Positions 54,442 to 64,000 of a DNA stretch of 64,000 bases are shown here, piece by piece. The DNA comes from Liolophura sinensis (taxonomy: Eukaryota; Mollusca; Polyplacophora; Chitonida; Chitonidae). The position numbers were made by a program, and so were the translations under genes. Positions within the stretch are counted from its first letter, which is position 1. Each line of letters starts with the position of its first letter. A model generated the notes under the pieces. That model was not told the origin of the DNA. It did no database searches and saw nothing but the letters and a program-made list of their open reading frames with translations. Location of the stretch: NCBI RefSeq assembly GCF_032854445.1, contig NC_088297.1, forward strand, positions 6,839,740 through 6,903,739. The letters run 5' to 3'.

Positions 54442-55263
54442 GGGACGTGTGACCACGCCCGCACAAGACCAGCACATGCGGCTCCAACACCAGCAACCAG
54501 AACTGCTGATGAGACTGTCGGTCTTCACAACAGGCGGATTTCAGCCCAGACAGTCAGGAACCGGCTGCGGGAGGCTCATTTCCGGTCACGTCGACCACAC
54601 CAGGGCATCGGCCTAACGGTAGCCCGACTTCGGACACGACTGGACTGGGCCAATATTCATGTGCGCTGGACACTTGCTCGTTGGAGGAGTGTGCTCTTTA
54701 GTGACGAATCTCGCTTCCAGCTGCACCATGCTGATGGCAGAGTTCGGGTTTGGCGCCGTGCTGGTGAGCGGTATGCTGACGCTAATGTCCTGCGACGTGT
54801 GGCTTATGATGGTGGAAGTGTCATGGTGTGGGCAGGCATTTGTCATGGACAGCGCACACGTTTGCATTTCATCGACGGCAACCTTAATGCACAACATTAC
54901 AGAGATGAAATCCTTAGACCTATTGTTGCGCCCTTTGTGGTGCTCCATCATTTGACTTTCCAACACGACAACGCCCGCCTACACACTGCCAGGATATGCA
55001 GGGACTTCCTTGAGGAGGAGGATATTCCTGTCCTCAACTGGCCGCCGTATTCACCAGACATGTCACTCATTGAACACCTCTGGGATGTTCTGGATAGGCG
55101 TGTCCGCCATCGGGTTCCAGTTCCCCAGAACATTCGCCAAAGGCGAGTGGCACTCCAGGAGGACTGGGACAACATCCCCCCAGCCCACAATTGACAACTT
55201 GATGTCCATGCGTCGCCGGTGTACAGCTCTACGCGTGGCTAATGGTGGTCACACGCGTTACTG
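54442..55263 (+). pseudogene. Tc1-like transposase, DD34E catalytic part, frameshifted
   Basis: It starts GRVTTPAQDQHMRLQHQQ in one frame and passes near 54495 to another with TADETVGLHNRRISAQTVRN. The catalytic residues are all present: D in VLFSDESRF, D in QHDNARLH and E in MSLIEHLWD, with 34 residues between the last two. A second frameshift near 55180 moves the end (IDNLMSMRRRCTALRVANGG, HTRY stop) to another frame. It cannot be functional as it stands. Confidence 0.93.
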
Positions 55264-55990
55264 ACGTCTGTGAACTTGGCCCATTGACCCCCACTGTCCT
55301 CTTCCTGCCATTACTGCAGGGCTGTTGCTTGAGAATTGATTAATATTAAAGCTGAATTGTTCAGAAATATGTCCCATTGTTTTGGGATATGTACTATATT
55401 TTGTGACATAAAAATAACAGAAAATATTTGTTCGTGCGTTTATATTTTTGTTCAGTGTAGTAACACTGAAGTGTCATGTGATCTAGATGATTCAGACCTT
55501 AATGTGTGTACTTTTGTCATAACTCTGTTCGCTGCGGAACTCGTCACACGACGAACCCTCTGTCGCTTCCACTCCTCACTGTGACGTTGATTTCGTGTTA
55601 TCTTCTCTCACACTCCTTAGCAGTTTCACTGAATGTTGGTAATTTTGACAGGAAGGTGTCCGCACTAGTCTCCCCAGCAGCCGTCTCAACTAAACTTGGT
55701 GGAAGTAGAACACAGGAAGTCACTTCAGCTGTATGACTGACATTAAAGTCTGCAGCAGGTTAATACTGGGGCACATGTCTAGTTGGATAACTTGGGTACA
55801 TGGCAGTCATTACACCATGTATCGTGGGATTGATACCAATCGCCTCCTGAAAACAAGTGTATTATATCTTTAATGTTCACATTTTCAAATTGGTGTTTAA
55901 GAAAGAAGAGTTTCAAAATGATGGAATACTTGATTTACAAATATTTTGATCACATTCGGGATATTATTTTCGCAATGACATGTGAACTTG

Positions 55991-56265
55991 GGGCCTCCGT
56001 GGCTCAGTTGGTTAGCGCTCTAGCGCAGCGTAATGACCTAGGAGTCTCTCACCAATGCAGTCGCTGTGAGTTCAAGTCCTGCTCATGCTGGCTTTCTCTC
56101 CGGCCGTATGTGGGAAGGTCTGCCAGCTACCTGCGGATGGTCGTGGATTTCCCCCGGGTTCTGCCCGGTTTCCACCCACCATAATGCTGGCCGCCGTCGT
56201 ATAAGTGAAATATTCTTGAGTACGGCGTAAAACACCAATCAAAAAAAAAAAACAAACAAAAAAAA
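55991..56265 (+). mobile_element. Full-length SINE-1
   Basis: A complete copy with an A-rich tail. CATGTGAACTTG at 55979-55990 recurs as CATATGAACTTG at 56266-56277, a 12-bp target duplication with one change. 56280-56830 shows no feature. Confidence 0.96.
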
Positions 56266-56829
56266 CATATGAACTTGTACAATCCAGTGCTGGAATGCTG
56301 AGCTAGTCAACAGGCAAGCATCTTACACCACTCGTCCTCAAAGAGAGCAAAATAAGAACTCAGTTTACATGTAACTAACACACTTGTCATACCTGATTTC
56401 TGTAACGGGGTTTTCTCCACTCCATCTCAGTCACTCGTTTTGGCTCTACCCTTGTTTTCGCTCCATAGTTATTCCATTCACAAGCCTAGATGTGCCAGCT
56501 TAATAAGTCCATCCTCGCGTCCTGCATCCATGCCACGAGGGGTTTTCCTCAACAAGATTATTTACATCTAATTACAACATTTGAGAAATGGTATTTTGAA
56601 AATAATATCTGCTAACTTACAATTATATAGTAATGAAATAGAATAAAGCGAAATAAGCGCAAGAATTAAGCCTTACAGATATTCACAATAAAAAACTATG
56701 ACCGTTTAAAATTATATGGTTAAACCTTAGTTTGGAATAAATAAATCGTATTGTCTACATAAGTAAGTGTACATGTGCATACATGCATACTAGCATATGA
56801 AGTAAAATGTAATACCAATAGCGAACATC

Positions 56830-57240
56830 ATTGGTATTAATGGCTGAATTTGTTGGTGGTCAGGAGGTAATTGTGGATGGTTTGAAATAATTTAATGTTA
56901 TCTAAGAGTACCAAATCTTTAGATCCATAAAGTAACACTTTATATAGGTATTTGGAAATGAGTGAATCAGCCAAAAGTAAAGATTGGTGAAGTTCTGGAC
57001 ACATGATTTTTGCTATGTCTACAGGAATATGCCTGTAAAGAATGTTCAATTTATCAAATTTTGAGGTTAGAAAACATTGTTGGCTGAAAAACGATGAATT
57101 TCTGATGGTAGAGGGTAAGTCGTTCCAGTCTTTGTCGTTTGTGGGAAAAATGAGGATGAAAAGATATGTATCCTACATTTAAAGAGGTGACGATCATAAC
57201 GGTTTCTAAGCCTGTACGAATGGTCAGCATCATTATTCCT
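56830..57240 (-). pseudogene. Non-LTR retrotransposon C-terminal remnant
   Basis: Minus-strand reading YRLRNRYDRHLFKCRIHIFS, then after a frameshift NDKDWNDLPSTIRNSSFF and CPELHQSLLLADSLISKYL. RxxRLRNRYDxH...DWNxLP is the usual end of reverse-transcriptase proteins of CR1/jockey-group elements. No catalytic region is left. Confidence 0.6.
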
Positions 57241-58069
57241 GTCTGACTTTTCCTCTTTTAAACTTAAAAATAAACCACTTTAGGCATATAGTTGTCATGG
57301 CATGTGTGTATTCATTCCTCTAATAAACTACATGTGCACTGACACATTATGTACAGAATTGACAGCCATGGAAGAAAAATGATCAGTTTCAAGAATCTAG
57401 CATACATGTAAGTGTAATGTGTTGGAATATTGCCCTTGTGAAAATGCGACCCTCCTCCACCAGGTGTCTGTTTCTCCACCAGAACATAATATGCTGTTCC
57501 TGCGACACCTTAAGCAGTTTTTGTTGTAGTGTCTGGCCCAGTGTGGCATGCACCTCCCTGGGTAGCTGTAATTCTTTTTTATGTTTCCAATGTCCTCACA
57601 TACAAGTTGAGAAAATAGACAGATACGCACGGCTTTCACGTCCTATTAAAGGGTTTTGTCATGTGAATCAGTATGTAAAAGGGATACTAGTCTTTTCTTA
57701 AGCCCCATCCATGGAAACACTGCCTATAAGCATTTCTATATCAATCTGGATTCATATGTTTACTTTGATGTTGACCAATGTGGAATTTTCTGGAATTTTG
57801 AAAATCTGTTTTGCTACCCCACTGTATCACTGTAAGTGAAATTTTGCAAAAAGTTGCTAAAAGGCATGTCCTATATTTGTAAGTTTATTGTCAAATAAGT
57901 TACCTATCTCTTGATATATATTTTGACACTTTTGGCCTTGAACTTACAGCACTGTTGTAAAGAAGAAAATCTTTTTAAAATCCTTAATTTTCTTAAAGTT
58001 TGTTATTGGAAAATGTTAAATACTTGAACATTGGCATTTTTTTCATTTTTCTTGCAGATATACACGAAA

Positions 58070-58240
58070 GCTTTCCAAAACATTTAACCTGGTTGAGATA
58101 TTTTGAACAGTATGCGCACTACAAAGCTCTGAACTTGATGCTTGAGTTACCAGAATTGAATTCCTCCTACTCCAAAGTTTTTGCAGTTTTTACTCCAGAG
58201 TCAAGCCCTAACTTTGTGTGTGAGGTTGAGAGGTGTTAGG
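58070..58240 (+). CDS. Possible isolated exon, unknown protein
   Basis: The acceptor TTTTTCTTGCAG|AT, read in phase 1, opens 56 codons DIHESFPKHLTWLRYFEQYA, HYKALNLMLELPELNSSYSK to a stop at 58238. The composition looks protein-like and the acceptor is good. Its phase does not follow the exon at 39592 directly and no partner exon was found. It could be terminal or spurious. Confidence 0.3.
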
Positions 58241-58582
58241 AGTTATGTTGGTGCGGGGGGGGGGGCGAATTATTGATTTTGACAAAAGTTGGCTGGTGTG
58301 ATAGAATAGAGTACCCCATTACAACTACAACGAGTGTAATTTTGTGTATTTTAGGGTGTAAAATCTTTTTTGGCTGCCAGCCTGCCATATTTTGGTGTAC
58401 AGGTGCATGCTTGGTATGAAAATGATGGAAACTGTCTAATCTTTGGGCAGGTACGAGTTTTAATGATGAAAGTTTGAAACTCTGGGCCAGAGGTCACAAG
58501 GAGACAGGCTCACCTGATGAGGCTGCGAGTGACATCCCCTTGGCATGGCTTAACCCCAGTGAAGCCACATGATGATTGACTT

Positions 58583-59060
58583 CATGAACAGTCATCAAAA
58601 GTTCACGTCAAGGCTTTTTTTTTGTTCGTGAACTCTTCTTGAATGACTACACTGTCAATCTATTGTACAATTCAAGAATAATTCGTGAACTATATATATA
58701 TACTCCAGTCATGGCTTAAAAATCCTGTAACTGTTCATGAACTGTTTTTGAACCACAACACTGAGTTTACTGTACAATTCTCGAGTAATTCATGAACTAT
58801 ACTACAGTCATGGCTTAAAAATCCTGTAACTGTTCATGAACTGTTTTTGAACCACAACACTGAGTTTACTGTACAATTCTCGAGTAATTCATGAACTATA
58901 CTACAGTCATGGCTTAACAATCCTGTAACTGTTCATGAACTGTTTTTGAACCACAACACTGAGTTTACTGTACAATTCTCGAGTAATTCACGAACTATAC
59001 TACAGTCATGGCTTAACAATCCTATACCTGTTCATGAACTGCGAGGGCTAAATGGCCAAG
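58583..59060 (+). repeat. 99-bp tandem repeat
   Basis: Three nearly identical 99-bp units (TCATGGCTTAAAAATCCTGT, AACTGTTCATGAACTGTTTT, TGAACCACAACACTGAGTTT, ACTGTACAATTCTCGAGTAA) from about 58710, with one diverged unit before and one partial after. GTTCATGAAC within the unit is a palindrome. Confidence 0.93.
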
Positions 59061-59322
59061 AAATCCTTGCAGAGTTCATGAATTGAGCACTAATTAGCCA
59101 GTTATACATCATACAAAATCCCTGAACAGTGCAGTAACGTAATTTTATAATGTAAAAAAAAAATAATAAGACACACAACGTTTTTTCTCAAAACCCCTTT
59201 ACTGCATATTGCTTATTTGTACAGAATGAAATACGTTAATGAATTTTCTTTTCTCTTCGAAGTACTTTCTGAATGTTTTGCAGTTTGTCATTGAATTGTT
59301 TGTGGGTCAGTTTTAGGCTCTT

Positions 59323-59508
59323 TTACCTTACGCAGCGTTCCAGCAAACTAAGTTTAGTAGGCTCCAGGGGAATACGGGCCACATCTCCTCTTTTAGCAGA
59401 TCTTTTTCCGCTTATGGAATTATTGACAAATTCATCTTTATCAAATAGCTTGAAAGTTAGAAATTTTAGAACTTCCCTTTCCACTTTCATGTATACAACC
59501 GTCGTCAT
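59323..59508 (-). pseudogene. BEN-domain-like C-terminal fragment
   Basis: Minus frame KVEREVLKFLTFKLFDKDEF then VNNSISGKRSAKR and LEPTKLSLLE. The L--LF--EE--NSS-SG--------L-P-KL pattern resembles the second half of a BEN domain (DNA-binding, often in transposon-associated or chromatin proteins). The upstream half is missing: a SINE lies only 12 bases away. Resemblance is by pattern only. Confidence 0.4.
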
Positions 59509-59519
59509 AAGGATTTCGT

Positions 59520-59780
59520 TGGCCTCCGTGGCTCAGTCGGTTAGCGCGCTTGGGCAGCGTAATGACCCAGGAGTCACCCACCAATGCGGTCGCTGTGAGT
59601 TCAAATCCAGCTCATGCTGGCTTCCTCTCCGGCCGTTATGTGGGAAGGTCTGACAGCAACCTGCGGATATTCGTGGGCTTCCCCCGGGCTCTGCCCAGTT
59701 TTCATTCACCACAATAAGTGAAAGTGAAATATTCTTGAGTACGGCGTAAAACATCAATCAAATAAATAAATAAATAAATA
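59520..59780 (+). mobile_element. SINE-1 copy
   Basis: GGCCTCCGTGGCTCAGTCGG to AAACATCAATCAAATAAATA, with a small deletion in the CACCATAATGCTGGCCGCCG region (CACCACAATAAGTGAAAGTG). It ends in an (AAAT)n tail. No clear target duplication. Confidence 0.92.
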
Positions 59781-60074
59781 ACTCCTAATAAAATTTTAAT
59801 GAGCACCGCAATGGCAACCCTCATTGAAAAATTACGGATATTATTTCTCTAATCCACATGTATGGGCCGTATTGACGATTATTGAAATGTAATATTAAAA
59901 AATGGTTGTGTGAAAAAGTGTCGATACTGAAAAATCCCAAGATGGCATAGCAAACAATTCAACAGCGTAAATAACTGAATCTTGAGGAATTTATGCATGC
60001 ATAAAGTTTCCTTTGATTTTCTCAATATAAGCGTCAAGTCCGACATTCCTATACCATTCGTAGTCCGTAAAGGG

Positions 60075-60148
60075 CGTTCCAGGTCGATAATCGCAAGATC
60101 CATTTCCAAAACAACGTTTAACACCAACTCCCGAAGACAAAGGTATGG
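60075..60148 (-). repeat. About 75-bp duplicated segment (partner 62501-62575)
   Basis: Both copies contain GATAATCGCAAGATCCATTT, CCAAAACAACGTTTAACAC and AACTCCCGAAGACAAAGGTA, with few changes. On the minus strand both read VKRCFGNGSCDY in frame. They bracket the pogo-like gene remnant. A direct repeat of this size suggests a segmental copy or two copies of an unrecognised element. Confidence 0.8.
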
Positions 60149-61354
60149 GGGAGGCTTGAGAGAGTTGGGCCACTTTTCATAAATCTGAGTGAGGTTTCTT
60201 TCCTACAGATGACACAACAACTCTTTAAGTGTTTATAACTAGAGAATGTACTAGGGTATTTTGTCATACTAAATATTTTAACTTCATGATAAAACTTTTG
60301 AGGAAAAAACGTAATTTCCATGACTTGGCAGATCGGTCCAAGTCTCTCCGGGGGTGGTGAGAGTTGGGCCAGACTCGAGGAGAGTTGGGTCATTCAGCAA
60401 ATGGTATGGGATACATGAGACATCAAAAATAAATTCCAACAAACATGTTTTTATTTTCCTTCAGCGAATACATGTAGATGCATGACACAATATTGGAACG
60501 TGCATTTAATTATAGAAATTATCAGTAACACTAGACTACTGGCTTAGCATCCTTAATCAATGAAACCGCGTATCCTCAAAAGTCAACAAAATTATAGGCT
60601 ACACTGTGAACATTGCAAGTTAACACATTTAGGCAAATGTCAGACGAACAATACTTCTTAACAGTTACAGTAAAAGTAAGAGTCACCCTGACTATAATTA
60701 GGCGTCACCATTTAATGTGGTGAAACATGAAACTCCCATCGATTGAAATCACAGGGAAATTGCAGCTTGCCTTCCCGACGAGCGGTGCCGCCAAGACGTT
60801 TAGGAACAGGGAGCTTTCTGATCACATCACTCTGTGGAAAGGAGGCCCTGTCATTCTCATTGATCATGAATGTAGGAATCGTATTTAGGCGACTAACCTC
60901 TCGCTGCAAGAAAACACCTTCGTATTCATCATTGCCAACCACATCCACTCTTGCAATGTAATGTGCAATGTTAGACTTAGCACCCTTAAACTGCACAACA
61001 AGAAAATCACCCTCAATAATTTCGTCATTTAGATCCGAGTCAATTTCAGTCTCGCTACTGTCCCTTAAACTCATGTCATCACTGTCATATTCACTTGATG
61101 TTGACGGTGATTTTGAGCGACATGCCATCAAATCTGCTTGGAACAAAGACTTCTTCCCTTTTTGGTTTACATTTGTTTTAGCCTTACGCTTCTTACTCGC
61201 CTTTTCGGCCTGAGCTGCAGCTATGCCGTTGCAAACTGGGGTGTCTGAGGATTCTTGTAGAACCTTTCTTTCAGCCCCTGTTGGTAGCCTTTCGGGGCCC
61301 AGCTTTTGGGAATGGAACAATATCAGCAGGTGAGACATAATGAGATGGTCTTGG

Positions 61355-62065
61355 CGGGGGAGCTGGTGTTGCACTTGGACCTGGCTGGGAAGCTAGTGTT
61401 GCACTTGGACCTGGCTGGGGAGGTAGTGTTGAACTTGGACCTGGCTGGGGAGGTAGTGTTGCACTTGGACCTGCCTGGGGAGCTAGTGTTGCACTTGGAC
61501 CTGGCTGGGAAGCTAGTGTTGCACTTGGACCTGGCTGGGGAGGTAGTGTTGCACTTGGACCTGGCTGGGGAGGTAGTGTTGCACTTGGACCTGTCTGGGG
61601 AGGAGCTAGTGTTGCACTTGGACCTGGCTGGAGAGCTAGTGTTGCACCTGGCTGCGGAGCTAGTGTTGCACCTGGCAGGGGAGCTAGTGTTGCACTTGGA
61701 TTTTTTTTTTTTTTTTTTTTTTTTTTTGATTGGTGTTTTACGCCGTACTCAAGAATATTTCACTTATACGACGGCGGCCAGCATTATGGTGGGTGGAAAC
61801 CGGGCAGAACCCGGGGGAAACCCACGACCATCCGCAGGTAGCTGGAAGACCTTCCCACATACGGCCGGAGAGAAAGCCAGCATGAGCTGGACTTGAACTC
61901 ACAGCGACCGCATTGGTGAGAGACTCCTGGGTCATTACGCTGCGCTAGCGCGCTAACCAACTGAGTGTTGCACTTGGACCTGGCTGGGGAGGTAGTGTTG
62001 CACTTGGACCTGGCTGGGGAGGAGCTAGTGTTGCACTTGGACCTGGCTGGGGAGCGGGTGTTGCA
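61355..62065 (-). repeat. 30-bp coding repeat (QPGPSATL-type) split by a SINE
   Basis: About 15 units of GGCTGGGGAGGTAGTGTTGC plus ACTTGGACCT, in two blocks (61355-61698 and 61966-62065). On the minus strand they read PPQPGPSATL in frame. The array lies where ordinary pogo transposases have a short linker before the PFPKAGPRK box. Confidence 0.9.
61701..61965 (-). mobile_element. SINE-1 inserted in the pogo proline-rich repeat
   Basis: A T22 run (poly(A) on the minus strand) followed by the reverse complement of SINE-1. It ends at CGCTAACCAACTGAG, short of the first 13 bases of the head. TGTTGCACTTGGA at 61688-61700 is repeated at 61966-61978. Confidence 0.96.
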
Positions 62066-62817
62066 CGTGGTTCTTGTTGATCAGCTGGTGTTGTGTTTTC
62101 ACCAACTTCAATATTCCGATCCGTCACTGATGATGCTTCAAAATCGACTTCGGAGAATACATCTCTGTTGAAGGGAAAAATTCCTGTAAACTGGAATCCT
62201 GATAAGATGTTCTGAACTGTGAGGCCGTGCAACTGGGCATGCGCTGTAAATTCAGGTATTTCGTATATTGTAACAGTTTTGCCTGGATTGGACCGCATCC
62301 AGTTTTCTATTTGCCCGGCAATATGCCGCCTTAAATGATTTGAAGCAGCACCTGTCCAGCGGCTGCAATTTGTGACTGGTGTGTGGGGGTATTGTTAGCA
62401 ATACTATACCATTCTCTTTTGCAATGTCAATTGCTGCTAGTAAGATATGTGTGTCGTGGTTGTCCAGAATGAGTAGAACTTTTTTTCCTGACATAAAGAG
62501 CGTTTCGAGTTGATAATCGCAAGATCCATTTCCAAAACAACGTTTAACACTAACTCCCGAAGACAAAGGTATGTAAGAATTATACAAATAAGAAATAAAG
62601 CCGGTAACACACAAGAGAGAAGCGGTCATCAGTTTTCAATGATGCCGGGCAGACAATGAATATTCCAGGCATGAATTCCATATTAAAGTTCAAATTCGTA
62701 ATCCGTGAATGAGTTCCATGTCAAATTACAGCTAAACAAGTATCTCAGTCGCGCTTTAATTGCAACTGTTCATAAAGGCATCATGCTGATGTAATTAGCA
62801 TGGCTACCATTAGGTGT

Positions 62818-63525
62818 AGTCTCATTTCGCCTACTTCTTTTGTTTGAAATTAGAAATTGGAGGTAGGCGAAATGATAATCCCCAAGGTGTGAAGATAACC
62901 ATTTAATGGGATTAAAACTCCAGGGTGTAATCCGATTAAACCTCAGGGACCGTGTGGACAAAAGAATGACCCAAAGATGGACGCATAGATCATACTAAAA
63001 AACATATTGTTAGGAATGTAATACATAAGAGTGGTAAATAGATAAGTGATAAATGATGACAGTTAAAAATTACAAGTGTAGCAAGAACGATGCTTTGTCG
63101 GCAAATTCCACCAATGTCAGTTGTTCTCCCTGCAACTGTTCTTTCAATCTTTGTAACTTCTCGTCCAGAGTCCGATAATCAGATTTTTTTCTGTTCAGTC
63201 GGTATTCGTAATTATTCCACACAAGAGTTACCCCACCTCTCGTAGTTGGTATGAATTCAAGCTGTGCTTGCACTGCTGCCATGATGTTACTTAATGATTG
63301 TCTCGACGTCTGCGATCGTATTTATTGTGATAAGTGAGTAAAGTTCTGCCAGTGTCACTCTGATGCAAACGGTATTCACCATCAAGACTTCAGTGAGCAT
63401 TGCGCTTCTACTAAGTTCACTCAGCCGATGAGTGAGAGACGCTCAGTAGGAACCCATTAGGGGGCGTGCCCCCAACCATCTACAGGATGCCTGTCCGAAA
63501 AATCTGAAGTAGGCGAAATGAGACT
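62818..63525. mobile_element. Candidate element bounded by 20-bp inverted repeats
   Basis: AGTCTCATTTCGCCTACTTC at 62818-62837 is matched exactly in inverted form at 63506-63525. Further TAGGCGAAATGA words lie at about 62874 and 63544. The 0.7-kb interior holds the FLYWCH-like frame. No target duplication identified. Confidence 0.5.
63070..63282 (-). CDS. FLYWCH-like N-terminal fragment, 70 aa
   Basis: Minus frame MAAVQAQLEFIPTTRGGVTL then VWNNYEYRLNRKKSDYRTLD, ending in a short helical stretch (EKLQRLKEQLQGEQLTLVEF). F-P--RGG--L-W--Y-Y---RKK is how FLYWCH zinc-finger modules of transposon-derived genes begin. The WxC...HxH part does not follow, so this is either a truncated module or a spliced first exon. 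Confidence 0.4.
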   Translation of the reverse strand: MAAVQAQLEFIPTTRGGVTLVWNNYEYRLNRKKSDYRTLDEKLQRLKEQLQGEQLTLVEFADKASFLLHL

Positions 63526-63714
63526 CATAAAGGTGTGAAAGTAGGCGAAATGAGGCTAAACCCTACCATTACGGCCCCTAGCCCCAGGTTAAGCGGTATT
63601 AGATACAGTTTGAAAATGACAAGCGTTACAGACCCTAACCGATCAGGTTATGATTCAAAAGTAACGGACGATTACGTCTTCCCCGTTAATATGTAAAGAT
63701 CTCATGCTACAAGA

Positions 63715-63850
63715 GGCGCCATCTATGATGTTACACATGACATACAAGATAGACGGTTACACTGGGCAACCAGCGCCATCTATGTTGTTAAATACCATGT
63801 ACGTGATAGATATGTACATAGGAATGACGGCGCCGTCTATGTGGTTGATC
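63715..63850 (+). repeat. Three imperfect about 63-bp repeats with GGCGCCATCTATG-like core
   Basis: Cores at about 63716, 63774 and 63830 (GCGCCATCTATGATGTTACA, GCGCCATCTATGTTGTTAAA, GCGCCGTCTATGTGGTTGAT), each followed by a CATG-containing spacer. No gene recognised in 63530-64000. Confidence 0.6.
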
Positions 63851-64000
63851 ACAATGCAGATCGCCACAGATTCTCAACGCTGTGTCCATACCTGCCAACG
63901 AGAGTGTTATACTCATTGTAAAATTTGAGGAACTTAGAATGAAGGCGTTTGATGGAGTATCCTTGACAAACTAGTTTTTGAACTAGCAACTTCTGACGCA

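Larger units (their letters stand above)
41732..54444 (-). mobile_element. 12.7-kb CACTA/tnp2-type DNA transposon with two intact genes, inserted in the Tc1 element
   Basis: Inferred ends: CCCAAGAAACATAAAAGCAT on the left and, on the opposite strand at the right, CCCAATAAACATGAATGTAC. They share CCCAA-AAACAT-AA and go on with related TGG-CCAAT words. Both subterminal zones are full of short GGCCAGTAC/TTGGACCAAT-type motifs. Between them, both minus-strand, lie a 731-codon tnp2-type transposase and a spliced DUF4806 gene. A GC-rich direct repeat (CTCCGGTCA-GGT, 53621-53664 and 53708-53762) lies upstream of the transposase start. Ends are uncertain by about six bases, and no target duplication is clear. 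Confidence 0.8.
41325..55457 (+). mobile_element. Tc1-like DNA transposon split by a 12.7-kb insertion
   Basis: The left tip ACTGAACAAAAATATAAACG follows TA (41323-41324). The right tip, the inverted CGTTTATATTTTTGTTCAGT, is followed by a G then TA (55458-55459). The left part (41325-41731) holds the transposase start; the right part (from about 54445) holds the catalytic region. Together about 1.42 kb remains, slightly short of the 1.5-1.6 kb usual for the group. That fits loss of about 100 bp at the break. Everything between is the CACTA/tnp2-type element. Confidence 0.92.
60712..62480 (-). pseudogene. pogo/Tigger-like transposase remnant with expanded Pro-rich tail
   Basis: Minus strand from about 62480. 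KKVLLILDNHDTHILLAAID holds the second catalytic Asp; LLTIPPHTSHKLQPLDRCCF holds the third. Then in another frame come VTIYEIPEFTAHAQLHG, FQFTGIFPFNRDVFSE and a QPGPSATL repeat array. After it, in a further frame, are SPADIVPFPKAGPRKATNRG (a stop codon follows), then DTPVCNG, a basic KKRKAKTNV stretch, an acidic region and GDFLVVQFKGAKSNIAHY. The N-terminal DNA-binding half and first catalytic Asp are not seen. Frame breaks, one stop and a SINE insertion make it non-functional. Confidence 0.85.

Overview
The window is nuclear DNA of an animal, most likely a marine lophotrochozoan and probably a mollusc. This rests on GT-AG introns of 0.2 to 4.5 kb with small exons, a CAMSAP/Patronin gene, a Tc1 and a CACTA/tnp2-type transposon, at least a dozen copies of one tRNA-derived SINE ending in an (AATAAAT)n or poly(A) tail, and many TACATGTA-like words. 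The species assignment is inference. No rRNA, no stand-alone tRNA and no CRISPR array was seen.

Layout. 1-17026 (+): the 3' two thirds of a CAMSAP gene in nine exons, ending with an intact CKK microtubule-minus-end domain. The two upstream exons carry three apparent frameshifts. A long AT-rich 3' flank follows to about 21.5 kb. 21.6-24.5 kb is a transposon graveyard (two SINE families and a broken non-LTR reverse transcriptase). 26.5-36.0 kb (-) is a five-finger matrin/U1-type zinc-finger gene whose small exons sit between large minisatellites of 61, 43, 24, 56 and 40 bp. Near 39.4 kb is a probable bidirectional promoter, with the first coding exon of an unrecognised plus-strand gene (39473-39592). 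Next come a YqaJ-like nuclease remnant and a clean solo LTR with a 4-bp target duplication.

41.3-55.5 kb is the most striking region. A Tc1-like element with terminal repeats next to TA is split by a 12.7-kb two-gene DNA transposon. The inner element encodes an uninterrupted 731-aa tnp2-type transposase and a six-exon, 350-aa DUF4806 protein whose splice phases all agree. Its ends carry related inverted tips and a cluster of short ATTGGnCCAGTAC-like words. At least three smaller foldback elements sit in its introns. 56-64 kb holds more SINEs, a non-LTR fragment, a BEN-like fragment, a pogo/Tigger-like transposase with an expanded proline-rich tail interrupted by a SINE, and a FLYWCH-like fragment.

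Two themes recur. First, three minisatellites start exactly at exon-intron junctions and repeat the splice-site sequence itself. Second, elements are nested inside elements (SINE in satellite, SINE in pogo, MITE in CACTA in Tc1), which gives a readable order of insertion. The host genes are apparently unrelated in function. CAMSAP caps microtubule minus ends, and matrin-type fingers usually bind structured RNA.
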